Below are positions 23,957 through 33,203 of a stretch of 42,839 nt of DNA, in pieces. Position 1 is the first letter of the stretch. Each line of letters begins with the position of its first letter. The notes below the pieces were generated by a model. The model made no database searches. It saw only the letters and a list, made by a program, of their open reading frames with translations, and was not told the origin of the DNA. Source of the DNA: Acidimicrobiia bacterium (GTDB lineage Bacteria > Actinomycetota > Acidimicrobiia > Spongiisociales > ZC4RG35); the NCBI GenBank assembly GCA_013812505.1, contig JACCTH010000024.1:1-42839 (forward strand), written 5' to 3'. The position numbers and the translations under genes are program-made.

Positions 23957-25795
23957 TTAGCTCCCTGGTCTCTTGGCTGCGAGCTTGCGGTCGGACTCCG
24001 TGAGATAGCGCTTGCGGACGCGGATCGATTTTGGAGTCACCTCGACAAGTTCATCGGACGCGATCCACTCGATTGCCAGCTCGAGGGTGAGTTCACGATG
24101 GGGACGAAGGTTGATCGCTTCGTCAGCGTTGACCGTGCGGATGTTGGTGAGTTGCTTGGGGCGGGTGGGGTTGCCGGGAAGCTCGGAACTTCGAGAGTTC
24201 TCGCCGATGATCATTCCTTCGTAGACGTCCTCGCCCGCGCCCACGAAGAGCTCACCTCGCTTTTGGAGATTGTCGAGGGAATAGGCAGTCGTGGTGCCGG
24301 CCCGGTCCGAGATCATGGCGCCTCCATCTCGATGGGGCAGCTCCCCGGCCCAGGGCATCCAGCCGTCATGGTGTTGGTGAATGAGAGCGGTCCCGCGAGT
24401 GGCGGTCAGCAATTGCGAGCGAAAGCCGAGCAAGCCGCGAGCCGGGGCGAGGATCGTGACGATGGTCCGACCCCGGTCGCCGGGCCGCAGCTCGAGAACC
24501 TGTCCTTTGCGAGGAGCGGCCGCCTGCGTAACCGTGCCGACGTGCTCGTCGGGAACATCCAACACCGCCCGCTCGACCGGCTCGTGGGGGCGGCCATCGA
24601 TTTCTCGCAGGATTACCTCAGGGCGGCTCACCTGCATCTCAAAGCCCTCGCGCCGCATCGACTCGATGAGCACTGCCAGTTGCAGCTCGCCCCGGCCGGC
24701 AACTTCGATGACCTCCGGTGACGCGGTAGGCCCGATCCGAATCGAGACGTTGCCGAGCACCTCCCGCTCCAAGCGCTCCCGGATGTGGCGAGACGTGAGG
24801 AATTTTCCCCCGTCCTTCCCGCCAAGCGGCGACGTGTTGACGCCGAACGTCATCCGGAGGAACGGCTCGTCGACCTCCAATCGAGGGAGGGCTTTCGGAT
24901 CGACCGGATCGGCCAGGGTGTCGCCGATCTCGACCTCGGGAAATCCTCCGATTACGAAGAGGTCGCCGGCGGTCCGGGTTTCGACGTCGACCCGGCGTAG
25001 ACCCTCGAAGCCCATCAAGACCGTCAGTCGCCTCCGCAGCGGAGGTTCATCGGGGTCGGCGTGGCAGAGCGCAACCTGCTGCCCAGCCCGCAAAGTGCCC
25101 TCGACGACTCGACCGATCGCGAGGCGACCCAGATAGTCCGAAGCATCGAGGTTGGTGACGAGGGCCTGGACGGGAGCCATGGCATCTCCACCCGGGACCG
25201 GAATCTGGTCGATGATCGCATCAAGCAGCGGCGCCAAATCGGCCCCCTCGCCCGGTATCCCGATGCCGGATATGGCTTTTCCTTGTCGCGCAATGGTGGA
25301 GACGATCGGGAACTCGATATGAGCATCCGTGGTGCTGAGGTCAAAGAAGAGCTGGTAGATCTCGTCGATCACCTCGTTAGGGCGGGCGTCCGGCCGATCG
25401 ACCTTGTTGAGGACCAGCACCGCGGGGAGGTGGCGATCGAGGGCTTTCGACAACACGTAGCGGGTTTGGGGTAGAGGTCCTTCGGCGGCGTCAACCAATA
25501 GCAGGATTCCGTCGACCATGGCCAGCGCCCTCTCAACCTCGCCCCCGAAATCTGCATGACCGGGGGTGTCGACGAGGTTGATCCTCGTCCCTTTCCACAT
25601 CACTGAGGCGGCCTTGGCCAGGATCGTGATGCCACGCTCGCGTTCTTGATCGGAAGAATCCATCACCCGCTCGACGCGGGTCTCGTGAGGTCCGAAAACG
25701 CCGGTGGCCTCGAGCATGGCATCGACCAAGGTGGTCTTGCCGTGGTCGACGTGCGCGACTAAAGCGAGGTTGCGAAAAGGGTGACTGTTTTGCAA
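23957..25795 (-). CDS. typA: Ribosome-associated GTPase TypA/BipA
   Basis: A 612-residue translational GTPase. The G1 loop AHVDHGKTTLVDAML lies at residues 14-28. RGITILAKA is G2, DTPGHADFGGEVERAL G3 and NKVDRPDARP G4. EF-Tu-like domain 2, EF-G-like domains III and V (with the LGFRSQLLTATRG block) and the TypA-specific C-terminal domain follow to residue 612, the usual family length. TypA binds the ribosome and helps subunit assembly, growth at low temperature and stress responses. The start ATG 25795 directly abuts the stop of the broken dehydrogenase gene upstream, so the two were probably cotranscribed. Confidence 0.97.
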   Translation of the reverse strand: MQNSHPFRNLALVAHVDHGKTTLVDAMLEATGVFGPHETRVERVMDSSDQERERGITILAKAASVMWKGTRINLVDTPGHADFGGEVERALAMVDGILLLVDAAEGPLPQTRYVLSKALDRHLPAVLVLNKVDRPDARPNEVIDEIYQLFFDLSTTDAHIEFPIVSTIARQGKAISGIGIPGEGADLAPLLDAIIDQIPVPGGDAMAPVQALVTNLDASDYLGRLAIGRVVEGTLRAGQQVALCHADPDEPPLRRRLTVLMGFEGLRRVDVETRTAGDLFVIGGFPEVEIGDTLADPVDPKALPRLEVDEPFLRMTFGVNTSPLGGKDGGKFLTSRHIRERLEREVLGNVSIRIGPTASPEVIEVAGRGELQLAVLIESMRREGFEMQVSRPEVILREIDGRPHEPVERAVLDVPDEHVGTVTQAAAPRKGQVLELRPGDRGRTIVTILAPARGLLGFRSQLLTATRGTALIHQHHDGWMPWAGELPHRDGGAMISDRAGTTTAYSLDNLQKRGELFVGAGEDVYEGMIIGENSRSSELPGNPTRPKQLTNIRTVNADEAINLRPHRELTLELAIEWIASDELVEVTPKSIRVRKRYLTESDRKLAAKRPGS

Positions 25796-26649
25796 TCAGC
25801 CACTTCCAGCCAATTGCTTTAGAGCCTTGATCAAAGCGTGATTGCCTTCGTGGCCATGGCCCGCGGCCTGTAAACCTCGATAGAGCTGGAAGATGAGCGA
25901 CATCGCGGGGAGCGGAGTGCCCAGCTCGTCGGCGGTGTCCAAGACAAGCCGAAGATCATTCTGCTGGAGATTGATTGTGAACCCTGGCCGCCAGTCGTTG
26001 GCGATCATCTGCGGGCCGCGGTTGGCCAGCATCCAGGAGCCAGCGGCGCCGTCTTTGATCGCATCGAGAGTGGTCGGGAGATCGAGCCCGGCGGCTTCGG
26101 CGAAGAGCAGGGCCTCGGATGCGGCCAGCTGGTTGCCGACGACCAGAATCTGGTTGACCAGTTTGGCCAGTTGGCCGTTTCCGACCGGGCCGAGATGAGT
26201 GATATTCGTCGAGTAAGCAGAGAGGTTGGGGCGCGCCCGCTCCAGGTCGGCCTCATTTCCTCCCACCATGGTTGAGAGGGTTCCCCGTGCGGCACCCTCG
26301 GAGCCGCCACTGACCGGGGCATCGAGCCAGGACTGGTCTGACAGGGACGCGGCGAGGTTCCGGGTTTCGAACGGGGAGATGGTCGAGTGGTCGACGATGA
26401 GCTGGCCCGGTTGGAGGTGGGGCCGAAGTCCTTCGATAACCTCGACCACGTCGGGGGTGTCCGACACGCAGATGAAGATGAGATCCGATTTCCGGCCAGC
26501 GTTTCTAAGTCCGGGACCTCGTTGGCACCATCGGGTGACTCGCCGGGGGTGCGATTCCAGACAGTCGGAGAATGTCCCGCCTTGATCAAATTGCCGACCA
26601 TGCCGCTACCCATTATCCCGAGGCCGATGAATCCGAGCCGCTCACCCAT
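25796..26649 (-). pseudogene. 3-hydroxyisobutyrate dehydrogenase-like gene with frameshift
   Basis: The N-terminal part from ATG 26649, [20 protein letters not shown], is the Rossmann NAD(P) site of beta-hydroxyacid dehydrogenases and runs to ETLAG. The rest ([20 protein letters not shown], the [16 protein letters not shown] signature, and the catalytic Lys in GQLAKLVNQ) lies in another frame to the stop at 25796. Adding one A in the AA run near 26502 restores GKSDLIF, so this is a one-base deletion in a short homopolymer, typical of a sequencing error. Repaired, the product is about 285 residues, normal for the family. The substrate is not determined. Confidence 0.8.
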
Positions 26650-26680
26650 CGTTTGTCACCTTATCGGTTAGCTTTCGAGG

Positions 26681-27340
26681 GTGACCGAGTCCACCCCGCC
26701 GATCGTCAAACAAGCCTCGCGTTGGCCGTACGCGCTGGTGGCGATCACTGCCCTTTTGCTGCTCGCCGGCTGGCTGGCGGTTCGAGGGGTCGTTAGCGCA
26801 ATCCCGACGGTCGATGACATCACCCAGGCGGTGGAAGGTGAACCCTTCGAGAACGTCGGTCCGACCGTCATCAGATCGATCCGCGATCTGGCCAATCTCA
26901 CCACAGTCGAGTACGTCGAATACACGATCGTCGAAAAGGGCACCAACTCTGGGATCCTCAATTGGGCCACGGGTGACTCGTTGACCCTTCTGGCGGTGGC
27001 CAGAATTGGGGCCGGGGTCGATCTTTCCCAGCTCGACTCGCAAGCGTTCGACGTCAATATCGAGACCGGCGAGGTGACGGTACGGCTGCCGGAGGCGGCC
27101 ATCCAGTATGTCGCGGTCGACAACGATGCCACCCAGGTGTTAGACCGCTCCACAGGGGTCTTCACCAAAGGCGATCCCCGGCTCGAAACCGACGCTCGCA
27201 ATGTGGCTGAGGATGTTCTGGTCGAACAGGCCGTCACCTCCGGAATCATCGACGAGGCCCAGGAAAACGCCGCCGATGTCATCACCAATTTTCTGCTCGG
27301 GCTCGGTTACGCCGACGTGCGAGTTGTGCAAACCGGCTGA
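26681..27340 (+). CDS. DUF4230-like membrane-anchored protein
   Basis: A 219-residue protein with a short basic N-terminus, one membrane helix at about residues 17-38 (YALVAITALLLLAGWLAVRG) and an extracytoplasmic body. Its body, VIRSIRDLANLTTVEYVEYT, then the GTNSGILNWATGDSLTLLAVARIGAGVDLSQL region, follows the DUF4230 pattern. The function of the family is unknown. It is divergent from the dehydrogenase pseudogene (31-bp gap) and abuts the serine-hydrolase gene directly, suggesting one operon. Confidence 0.75.
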   Translation: MTESTPPIVKQASRWPYALVAITALLLLAGWLAVRGVVSAIPTVDDITQAVEGEPFENVGPTVIRSIRDLANLTTVEYVEYTIVEKGTNSGILNWATGDSLTLLAVARIGAGVDLSQLDSQAFDVNIETGEVTVRLPEAAIQYVAVDNDATQVLDRSTGVFTKGDPRLETDARNVAEDVLVEQAVTSGIIDEAQENAADVITNFLLGLGYADVRVVQTG

Positions 27341-28340
27341 ATGTCGCGTTTGGAGGAGGAGCTCGACCGCGTCGCCGCCGAATCGGACTTTTCGGGCGTC
27401 GTTCGAGTCGATCACGAGCAGCGGGTGGAGGTTCTCAGGGCGTACGGGCTTGCCGATCGCCGTTATGGGATCCCCAACGAGATCGACACCCGCTTCGCCA
27501 TCGCCAGCGGGACCAAAGGACTTACCGCGCTCGCCGTTGTCAGCCTCATCGAAAGTGGAGACCTCGAGCTGGACACTCGGGCGCGCTCGGTGCTCGGCAA
27601 TGACTTGCCGCTCATAGGAGACGACGTGACGATCGAGCATCTGCTCGCCCACCGCTCGGGAATCGGCGACTACCTTGATGAGGAGGACGACCTCGACCTG
27701 GCCGACTACCTTCTGCCGGGGTCGGCTCATCAGCTTGCCGAAACCGAAGATTATCTGCCATGGCTCGACGGGCACCGGGCCAAGTTCAAGCCGGGTGGAC
27801 GATTCGCCTACTGCAATGGGGGATATGTAGTGCTGGCGGTGATTGCGTGAACGGGTAAGTGGCGTTCCTTTTCGCGACCTCGTGACCAAGCGCGTGTGCG
27901 AGCCAGCGGGAATGGGCGACACCTCGTTCCTTCGTTCCGACGAGCTGCCGGGACGCACGGCAGTGGGATATCTCGACTCGGACGGCCCCCGCAGCAACAT
28001 CTTTCATCTTCCTGTCCGTGGCAGTGGCGATGGCGGGATTCACACCACGCTCGCCGACGTCCACTCACTCTGGCGGTCGTTGCTGGCTGGCGAAATCGTG
28101 CCGAAGAAATGGGTCACCGAGATGCTCCGACCACGCAGCCAAAGCTCGGAAGACGCCGAACGATACGGGCTCGGCTTCTGGCTTCACGCCTCCACTGATG
28201 CGGCGATGTTGGAAGGCATGGACACTGGCGTCTTCTTTCGAACCGTCCACGATCCGGGCAAGGCCATCACCCACACTGTTATCTCCAACACGACCGACGG
28301 CGCCTGGCCGGTGACCGAACTGCTCGAGCAAATCGACTGA
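27341..28340 (+). pseudogene. Serine hydrolase of the beta-lactamase class C family, frameshifted
   Basis: ATG 27341 opens a beta-lactamase/D-alanyl-D-alanine carboxypeptidase fold. The SxxK motif is ASGTKGL (about residue 63), and YCN in RFAYCNGGYVVLAVIA is the YxN motif. The frame stops at 27848-27850, while ERVSGVPFRDLVTKRVCEPA and the rest, to the stop at 28338-28340, continue in the next frame. Removing one base in GCGTGAACGG restores the protein, which would be about 332 residues. The catalytic residues are all in the first part. No signal peptide is seen, so the product would be a cytoplasmic esterase-like member. It follows the DUF4230-like gene without a gap. Confidence 0.8.
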
Positions 28341-28346
28341 CCTGGC

Positions 28347-30293
28347 TCAATCGACGACGACGAGCACCTCGCCTGCCGCAACTTGATCGCCCGGTGTAAC
28401 TCGAACTTCGCGGACGGTGCCGGAGTGAGGAGCGCGCAGGCTGTGCTCCATCTTCATCGCTTCGAGGACCAAGAGAACCTGGCCCTCATCGATCGACTCA
28501 CCGTCGACGACGTTGACCTTGATCACCTTCCCGGGCATCGGGGCGTGGAGACTTCCGGCGTCTTCTTCCAAGGTCGCGGCGGGGAATCGGTCGGCTTTGA
28601 CAAGTCGCACGTAGCCTCCGGGACCGTCGACGTGAACCGTCGATCCAACCGCGTTGACACTGAACCAGAGCAGATGGTCGCCTTCCAGCAACCCCACGCG
28701 CGTCGAGCTAGCCGAGTGAAGCTGGATGCCGTTGCCAACTGAGCTGGTGAATTCGTCGCCAAATCGAAACCCAATCTGGAGGACTTCGCCGCCAACCGAG
28801 AAGGTTGTTTCCTGAAGCTGCGATGGATTGTTGCGCCAACCTGGAGAAAGGCCGGGAAGCAGACGCTTTCCGTCAGCTGACGACGATGCGGCCACGGCCG
28901 CGGCCAGAGCCGCGAGCGAGCGCTCCTCGCTGCTCGACAATGAGGCTCCCAAGTCGGCGGGGGAGTGGCGTTCGAGAAAACCGGTGTCGGTGTCGCCGGC
29001 CAGAAAGTCGGGGTGACCGAGGAGGCGGATCAACAAATCCCGGTTGTTGACCGGCCCATGGATCCGAGCTGTCTGCAGACTTCGGGCGAGGAGCGCGGCA
29101 GCTTCTTCGCGAGTCTCTCCCCAGGCAATCACTTTGGCGATCATCGGGTCGTAATAGCTGCTGATCTCAGCGCCACTCTCGACGCCGGTGTCGACGCGGA
29201 GACCGATGACTTCATCGAACTCGAAGCGGTCGATGCGGCCGCTAACCGGGAGAAAATCGTGAATTGGGTCCTCGGCGTAGAGCCGCACCTCGATCGCGTG
29301 TCCCAACCGAACCGGCTCAAGCAGTTCGTCGGTGAGAACGTCGCCGTTGGCGACCTTGATCTGCCAGCGAACCAGGTCAAGCCCGGTGATCTCCTCGGTC
29401 ACGGGATGCTCCACCTGGAGGCGGGTGTTCATCTCAAGGAAGTAGAAGTCGCCGCGGTCATAGACAAACTCCACGGTGCCCGCGCTCTGGTAGTTCACAG
29501 CGTTGGCCGCGGCGATGGCGGCGTCGCTCATCTTCTGGCGAGCGGTTTCGTCGAGGGCGGTGGATGGTGACTCTTCCAGGATTTTTTGGTGGCGGCGCTG
29601 GATCGAGCACTCCCGCTCGAAAAGGGCGGCAACGTTGCCGTGATTGTCGCCAAAGACCTGGATCTCGATGTGGCGCGGGTTGTCCAGATAGCGCTCGATA
29701 AACACGGTGCCGTCGCCAAAGGCGGAAACCGCCTCGCGTTGCGCTCCCGCCACCGCCTCGGCAAGTTCACTCTCGGAGCGAACGATCCTCATCCCTTTGC
29801 CGCCGCCGCCGGCCGACGCCTTCACCAGCAGCGGGTAGCCGATCTTGTCCCCGGCGCGATCGATCTGGTCCTCGTCAAGCCCGCTCAGGTCGATTGACGA
29901 CAGAGTGGGCACGCCTGCCGCTTCGACGGTGCGCTTGGCTTCGAGCTTTGATCCCATGGCTCTGATCGAGTCGGGCGAGGGACCGATCCAAGTCAAGCCG
30001 GCGTCGATCACCGCTTGGGCAAAGTCGGCGTTCTCCGAGAGGAATCCGTACCCGGGGTGAACGGCATCGGCGCCGGTGATCGAAGCTGCTTCGAGGACCC
30101 GATCGATCCTCAGGTACGACTCGGCCGGTGTGTTTCCGCCGAGCGCAAAGCCTTCATACGCCTCGCTTACGAATGGCGCGTCGGCGTCCGCCTCGGAGAA
30201 CACCGCCACCGTGCCGATCCCCATCGATCGGCATGTGCGAAAGATGCGCCGGGCGATCTCGCCCCGGTTCGCCACAAGCACCTTTCTGATCAC
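28347..30293 (-). CDS. Acyl-CoA carboxylase alpha subunit (biotin carboxylase + BCCP)
   Basis: Starts at GTG 30293 with GGAAAG upstream, giving VIRKVLVANRGEIARRIFRT; the frame extends to 30467 but that part is not protein-like. The 648-residue protein has the biotin carboxylase N domain, the ATP-grasp domain (KASAGGGGKGMRIV, and the EMNTRLQVEHPVTE block) and the C domain to about residue 445. A poorly conserved linker leads to a C-terminal biotinyl domain with EAMKMEHSL, whose Lys carries biotin. It fixes CO2 on biotin for acetyl-, propionyl- or methylcrotonyl-CoA carboxylation. The matching carboxyltransferase lies at 33267-34859 on the same strand. The MCC-like order suggests leucine or odd-chain acid catabolism, but acyl preference cannot be read off. 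Confidence 0.92.
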   Translation of the reverse strand: MIRKVLVANRGEIARRIFRTCRSMGIGTVAVFSEADADAPFVSEAYEGFALGGNTPAESYLRIDRVLEAASITGADAVHPGYGFLSENADFAQAVIDAGLTWIGPSPDSIRAMGSKLEAKRTVEAAGVPTLSSIDLSGLDEDQIDRAGDKIGYPLLVKASAGGGGKGMRIVRSESELAEAVAGAQREAVSAFGDGTVFIERYLDNPRHIEIQVFGDNHGNVAALFERECSIQRRHQKILEESPSTALDETARQKMSDAAIAAANAVNYQSAGTVEFVYDRGDFYFLEMNTRLQVEHPVTEEITGLDLVRWQIKVANGDVLTDELLEPVRLGHAIEVRLYAEDPIHDFLPVSGRIDRFEFDEVIGLRVDTGVESGAEISSYYDPMIAKVIAWGETREEAAALLARSLQTARIHGPVNNRDLLIRLLGHPDFLAGDTDTGFLERHSPADLGASLSSSEERSLAALAAAVAASSSADGKRLLPGLSPGWRNNPSQLQETTFSVGGEVLQIGFRFGDEFTSSVGNGIQLHSASSTRVGLLEGDHLLWFSVNAVGSTVHVDGPGGYVRLVKADRFPAATLEEDAGSLHAPMPGKVIKVNVVDGESIDEGQVLLVLEAMKMEHSLRAPHSGTVREVRVTPGDQVAAGEVLVVVD

Positions 30294-30297
30294 CTTT

Positions 30298-30363
30298 CCA
30301 TTCTTGCGTAACTTGGCGCCCCCCAAATGATCAACTTGGCCGGGTGTTTTTACGCAAGAATGG
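30298..30363. repeat. Perfect 14-bp inverted repeat upstream of the carboxylase gene
   Basis: CCATTCTTGCGTAA (30298-30311) and its exact inverse (30350-30363) flank a 38-base loop, directly before the GTG start of the alpha subunit. It overlaps the ribosome-binding region side of the leader and could be an operator or a leader stem. Confidence 0.55.
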
Positions 30364-30728
30364 GTTGATGGTTTTTTTGGGGCTAGCGGCAGGCCACGGT
30401 TCGAGCCAAGCGTCGTCAGACCAAACGACTTGATCCGGACGAACTCCGGGCAGCACCTCGTCGCCAAGCCCGCGTGACATGCTTATCCGCAACGAAATTT
30501 GTCCTGTGGCGAAACCTCAAAACGTTCTTCGTCCCCACAAGCCCGAGCACGACACGCTATGGGACAAATTATGAAAACGGGTTTCGTGTGGGGACGAATT
30601 TCGATAAACGTCCCCGGGAGCGATGGATTGGGGCCGCGGCGGCTCTCCACATGATCGCTCCGGTCCGTCCCAACGGGTTTCCCTGTTCCTTTGTTGATGC
30701 GAAAATCGAGACTGAGAGCCCCTGGCCG
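30364..30728. other. Gene-free region with repeated GTCCCCAC motifs
   Basis: No protein gene is supported in 365 bp. A perfect 12-bp inverted repeat, TTCGTCCCCACA at 30528-30539 with its inverse at 30587-30598, encloses further degenerate copies: CGAAATTTGTCC at 30493 and, inverted, GGGACAAATT at 30561-30570. The pattern looks like a structured or protein-binding region between the SLH-protein stop and the carboxylase leader. Confidence 0.45.
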
Positions 30729-32213
30729 CTATGCGCCGGCCTCGCCGGAGTCCGGCGACACTTGCAGCTCGGAGACGTCGACAGCTTCGAACGCCGAACC
30801 GGGAATTGCCTTGAGCTCGCGCAGCATGTCGTTGTTCCAGCGCTCGTCGGGGGCACCGGAGATGTACCAGGCCGATCCGTTGTCGGCGAGGATCAACCCG
30901 TACTGTTTCATCGCGGTGAGGATCACCTGGATCTCGGGGGAGAACCCAAAGATGTCAAACGACGCCTTGAGCCGGAACCGTTGTCCCATCGGGGGAAGGT
31001 CGGGGTCGGTGATCGACGATGCGAAGTGGCGCGCTGGCCAGACATAGGCGCGCTGGGTGCTGGGCGCGGTGAACCGGATCGCATGGCCAATTAACCCCGC
31101 CGCGACCTCGTCGTAGCGCACCAAGCCTGGGAAGATCGGGAGGCCGGCGGCGTCGGCTGAGGTCCACCCGTCCGGGCGGAGTGCGTTGGAGTTGAGGTCA
31201 TAGGCAGCTCCGGAGTCGGCGTTCCACGAACCATCCGTCTGTGGAAAAGCGCGATACAGCTCATAGAGACGGCAGCCGGCGTGGTCGACGACGAGGACGT
31301 GACGGTCACCGTCACCGCTGGGACCGCCCTCGACCGGAGCGGCAGACGGAATCGGGAACGGTCCCGGATCCGACTCGTCCCCATAGGCGGTGTAGTTGAT
31401 CGCGACCAGCGACTGGGAAGCGTCGACCTCGACAAAGGGGATGCCGATTGGTGAGTCGGTGTCCGGCGGCCAAACGCCGGAGCCAAAATCGGGATGAAGA
31501 GTGGCGGCAAAGCCAATCGAGCTGATGTACGAGGCTGAATTCGCGGCAAGCGGCAGGCTGTCAATTCTCGTGTTCCAGATGTTGTTGGCGGGAAGAATCG
31601 AACAACCGCTTGCCGGGGGAACCGGGATGGGGGCGAGGCCTTCGGCTCGGACGAGGAACGAAGCCATCTGTTCCCGCAACACCGAGTTGAGCGGGCAGAA
31701 CAGTCCAGTCGCACACCCGGCGGTTATGCCCGAGGCAGCCAAACGATTGATGTGGTCCTCGAAAGGAGAACCTTCGTCATCACTAAACAAGTCGCCTGTC
31801 GTCTCGCCCAATGAGTAGCCGCGGGTCAGAAATGCAGCCATCTGCTCGCGGGTGATCGAGGCGTTAGGGCAGAAGGCGTCTAACGCACAGCCCGACGTGA
31901 TCTCTGCTGCGGCGAGTCGATTGATCGAGTCTTCATACGGCGAGCCGTCGTCATCGGTGAAGTGATCGGCCGTAGCGGCCGGCAGCGCCAGCGCCCGAGT
32001 GAGAAAGGTTGCCATCTGTCCCCGCGTGACCGGCTCGGAAGGGCAGAACCGAGACGGGGCGCAACCGGCGGTGATCCCTGCTGCGAACAAAGCCTCGATG
32101 TCGGGCTCGTGGGGATTGGCGTTGTCGTCGGTGAAGGTGCCGCCGGGAGGCAGAGCTCCGGTGAGTAGAACGAGCAACGCCAAATAGGAAGCCGCCCTCC
32201 TCAGTCTCTTCAT
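30729..32213 (-). CDS. Exported protein with three SLH repeats
   Basis: A 494-residue secreted protein. A signal peptide (residues 1-25, basic start then SYLALLVLLTGALPPGG) is followed by three S-layer homology repeats at about 26-80, 81-138 and 139-195. Each holds an FxDDxGSPxExxINRLAAxxITxGC block and an FCPxxxxxREQMAxFLxRA block. The Cys pair in each repeat (GCAPSRFC-like) is the form I associate with Acidimicrobiia. The C-terminal 290 residues form an unrecognised domain rich in Trp/Asp, with CSILPANNIWNTRID at its start. SLH repeats usually anchor proteins to the wall or S-layer. It lies between the two carboxylase subunit genes, probably as an independent unit. Confidence 0.8.
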   Translation of the reverse strand: MKRLRRAASYLALLVLLTGALPPGGTFTDDNANPHEPDIEALFAAGITAGCAPSRFCPSEPVTRGQMATFLTRALALPAATADHFTDDDGSPYEDSINRLAAAEITSGCALDAFCPNASITREQMAAFLTRGYSLGETTGDLFSDDEGSPFEDHINRLAASGITAGCATGLFCPLNSVLREQMASFLVRAEGLAPIPVPPASGCSILPANNIWNTRIDSLPLAANSASYISSIGFAATLHPDFGSGVWPPDTDSPIGIPFVEVDASQSLVAINYTAYGDESDPGPFPIPSAAPVEGGPSGDGDRHVLVVDHAGCRLYELYRAFPQTDGSWNADSGAAYDLNSNALRPDGWTSADAAGLPIFPGLVRYDEVAAGLIGHAIRFTAPSTQRAYVWPARHFASSITDPDLPPMGQRFRLKASFDIFGFSPEIQVILTAMKQYGLILADNGSAWYISGAPDERWNNDMLRELKAIPGSAFEAVDVSELQVSPDSGEAGA

Positions 32214-32249
32214 TCGACCGTTATCGGCCGAGGCGATCTGCGAGTTGAC

Positions 32250-32822
32250 CTAGGTGATCGAGATCAGGCCGTCCGACTTCCACTTGATCGAGCAGCCGAG
32301 CGAGGGTTTCTGCGCGGTCTTCACCTCGTCGCCGGCGAGCACGTCGTCCACTGCCGCCCGCAGGCTTTCGCCGGTTACAGGAATCTCATTGCTAGGTCGA
32401 GCTTCGTCGAACTGGCCTCGGTAAACGAGCTCCTGATCGGCATCGAAGAGAAAGAAATCGGGGGTGCAGGCCGCTGTGAACGCCGAGGCCACCGCCTGCG
32501 ACTCGTCGTAAAGAATTGGGAAGTTGATCCCAATCTCGGCTGCAACCCGGGCCTGGTTTTCGGGCGCATCCTCGGGATAAGCACCGACGTCGTTGGCGGC
32601 GATGCCGACGATCCGGAGCTCGGTGTTCTCGTAGGCCTTGCCGAAGTCGGCCAGCCCATCCTGGATTCGTTTCACATAGGGGCAGTGGACGCAGAGAAAG
32701 ACGACCAGGAGCGGATGACCGTCAAACGTGGCCGACGAAACCATCCGGCCCGTCCGGACATCAGGTAGCTCGAATTCCGGGAGTGTGGTGTAGAGCGGAA
32801 GCATTGTGGAAGAAGCAGCCAT
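32250..32822 (-). CDS. Thioredoxin-fold redoxin (AhpC/TSA family)
   Basis: A 190-residue thioredoxin-fold protein. The strand-helix unit HPLLVVFLCVHCPYVKRIQD (residues about 35-54) carries a CxxC-like CVHC; the fold continues with RIVGIAANDV, TPDFFLFDAD and a C-terminal SLGCSIKWK, matching the thioredoxin family proteins that resemble ResA/alkyl hydroperoxide reductase. No signal peptide, so cytoplasmic. ATG 32822 has no Shine-Dalgarno; instead a perfect 26-bp palindrome starts at its first base. ATG 32804 is an alternative start. The physiological partner is unknown. Confidence 0.85.
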   Translation of the reverse strand: MAASSTMLPLYTTLPEFELPDVRTGRMVSSATFDGHPLLVVFLCVHCPYVKRIQDGLADFGKAYENTELRIVGIAANDVGAYPEDAPENQARVAAEIGINFPILYDESQAVASAFTAACTPDFFLFDADQELVYRGQFDEARPSNEIPVTGESLRAAVDDVLAGDEVKTAQKPSLGCSIKWKSDGLISIT

Positions 32823-32847
32823 TCGGGAAGCGTATACGCTTCCCGAA
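32822..32847. promoter_or_regulatory. Perfect 26-bp palindrome at the redoxin start codon
   Basis: The arm TTCGGGAAGC is followed by GTATAC and the exact inverse of the arm. The palindrome begins on the A of the redoxin ATG and covers the whole region where a ribosome-binding site would be. It may be an operator, an RNA hairpin that hides the start, or a terminator for the gene upstream. Confidence 0.6.
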
Positions 32848-32865
32848 GATGTCAGATTTCAGACA

Positions 32866-33172
32866 TCAGATCGCAGATTCGCTCAGACTGCGGAGCCGAA
32901 GGGCGACAATCATCTTGCGGATCTCTTCGAGCTCTGCGATCAATCGTTCGGCGCTCGCGTCATCTATTAGGCCAATGTCGGCGGCGAGAATCAGGTGGTG
33001 CTCGAGTTCATGCGCGCTGGCATTCGAAGTCTCGAAGAATCGAGCCCGGTCGCGACCACCTTCTCGTGCGCACCCTTCCGCGATATTGGCACCGATCGAA
33101 TTGGCCGCTCTCCTCATCTGTGCGGTCAGGCCGAACGATTCCCTCGGTGGGAACGATGTCGTGCGCCCGTTG
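32866..33172 (-). pseudogene. Four-helix-bundle (S23/avd-like) protein gene, N-terminus damaged
   Basis: From about 33172 the minus strand reads QRAHDI in one frame, then after a shift FPPRESFGLTAQ, MRRAANSIGANIAEGCAREG, ASAHELEHHLILAADIGLI and an end at 32866. These are the conserved helices of the four-helix-bundle family first seen as 23S rRNA intervening-sequence proteins. Family members have about 115-125 residues and begin with a DLxVWQRAH helix; here that helix is only partly present and the segment joining it to FPPRESF is missing. An ATG at 33117 would give an 83-residue truncated product. A heptanucleotide repeat lies 30 bp before it. The function of the family is unclear; related Avd proteins act in diversity-generating retroelements, but no reverse transcriptase is present here. 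Confidence 0.75.
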
Positions 33173-33203
33173 TAACGGAGTTTCTCGCGCCTCGATAGGG
33201 TCT

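Noticed and set aside
26668..27288. Minus-strand frame over the DUF4230-like gene
   Set aside because: The plus strand has a membrane anchor, conserved pattern and fits the flanking genes; the minus frame is Ser/Thr/Arg-rich without motifs.
30294..30467. N-terminal extension of the carboxylase alpha subunit
   Set aside because: The extra 58 residues are not conserved in type, and the family start fits GTG 30293 with its own ribosome-binding site.
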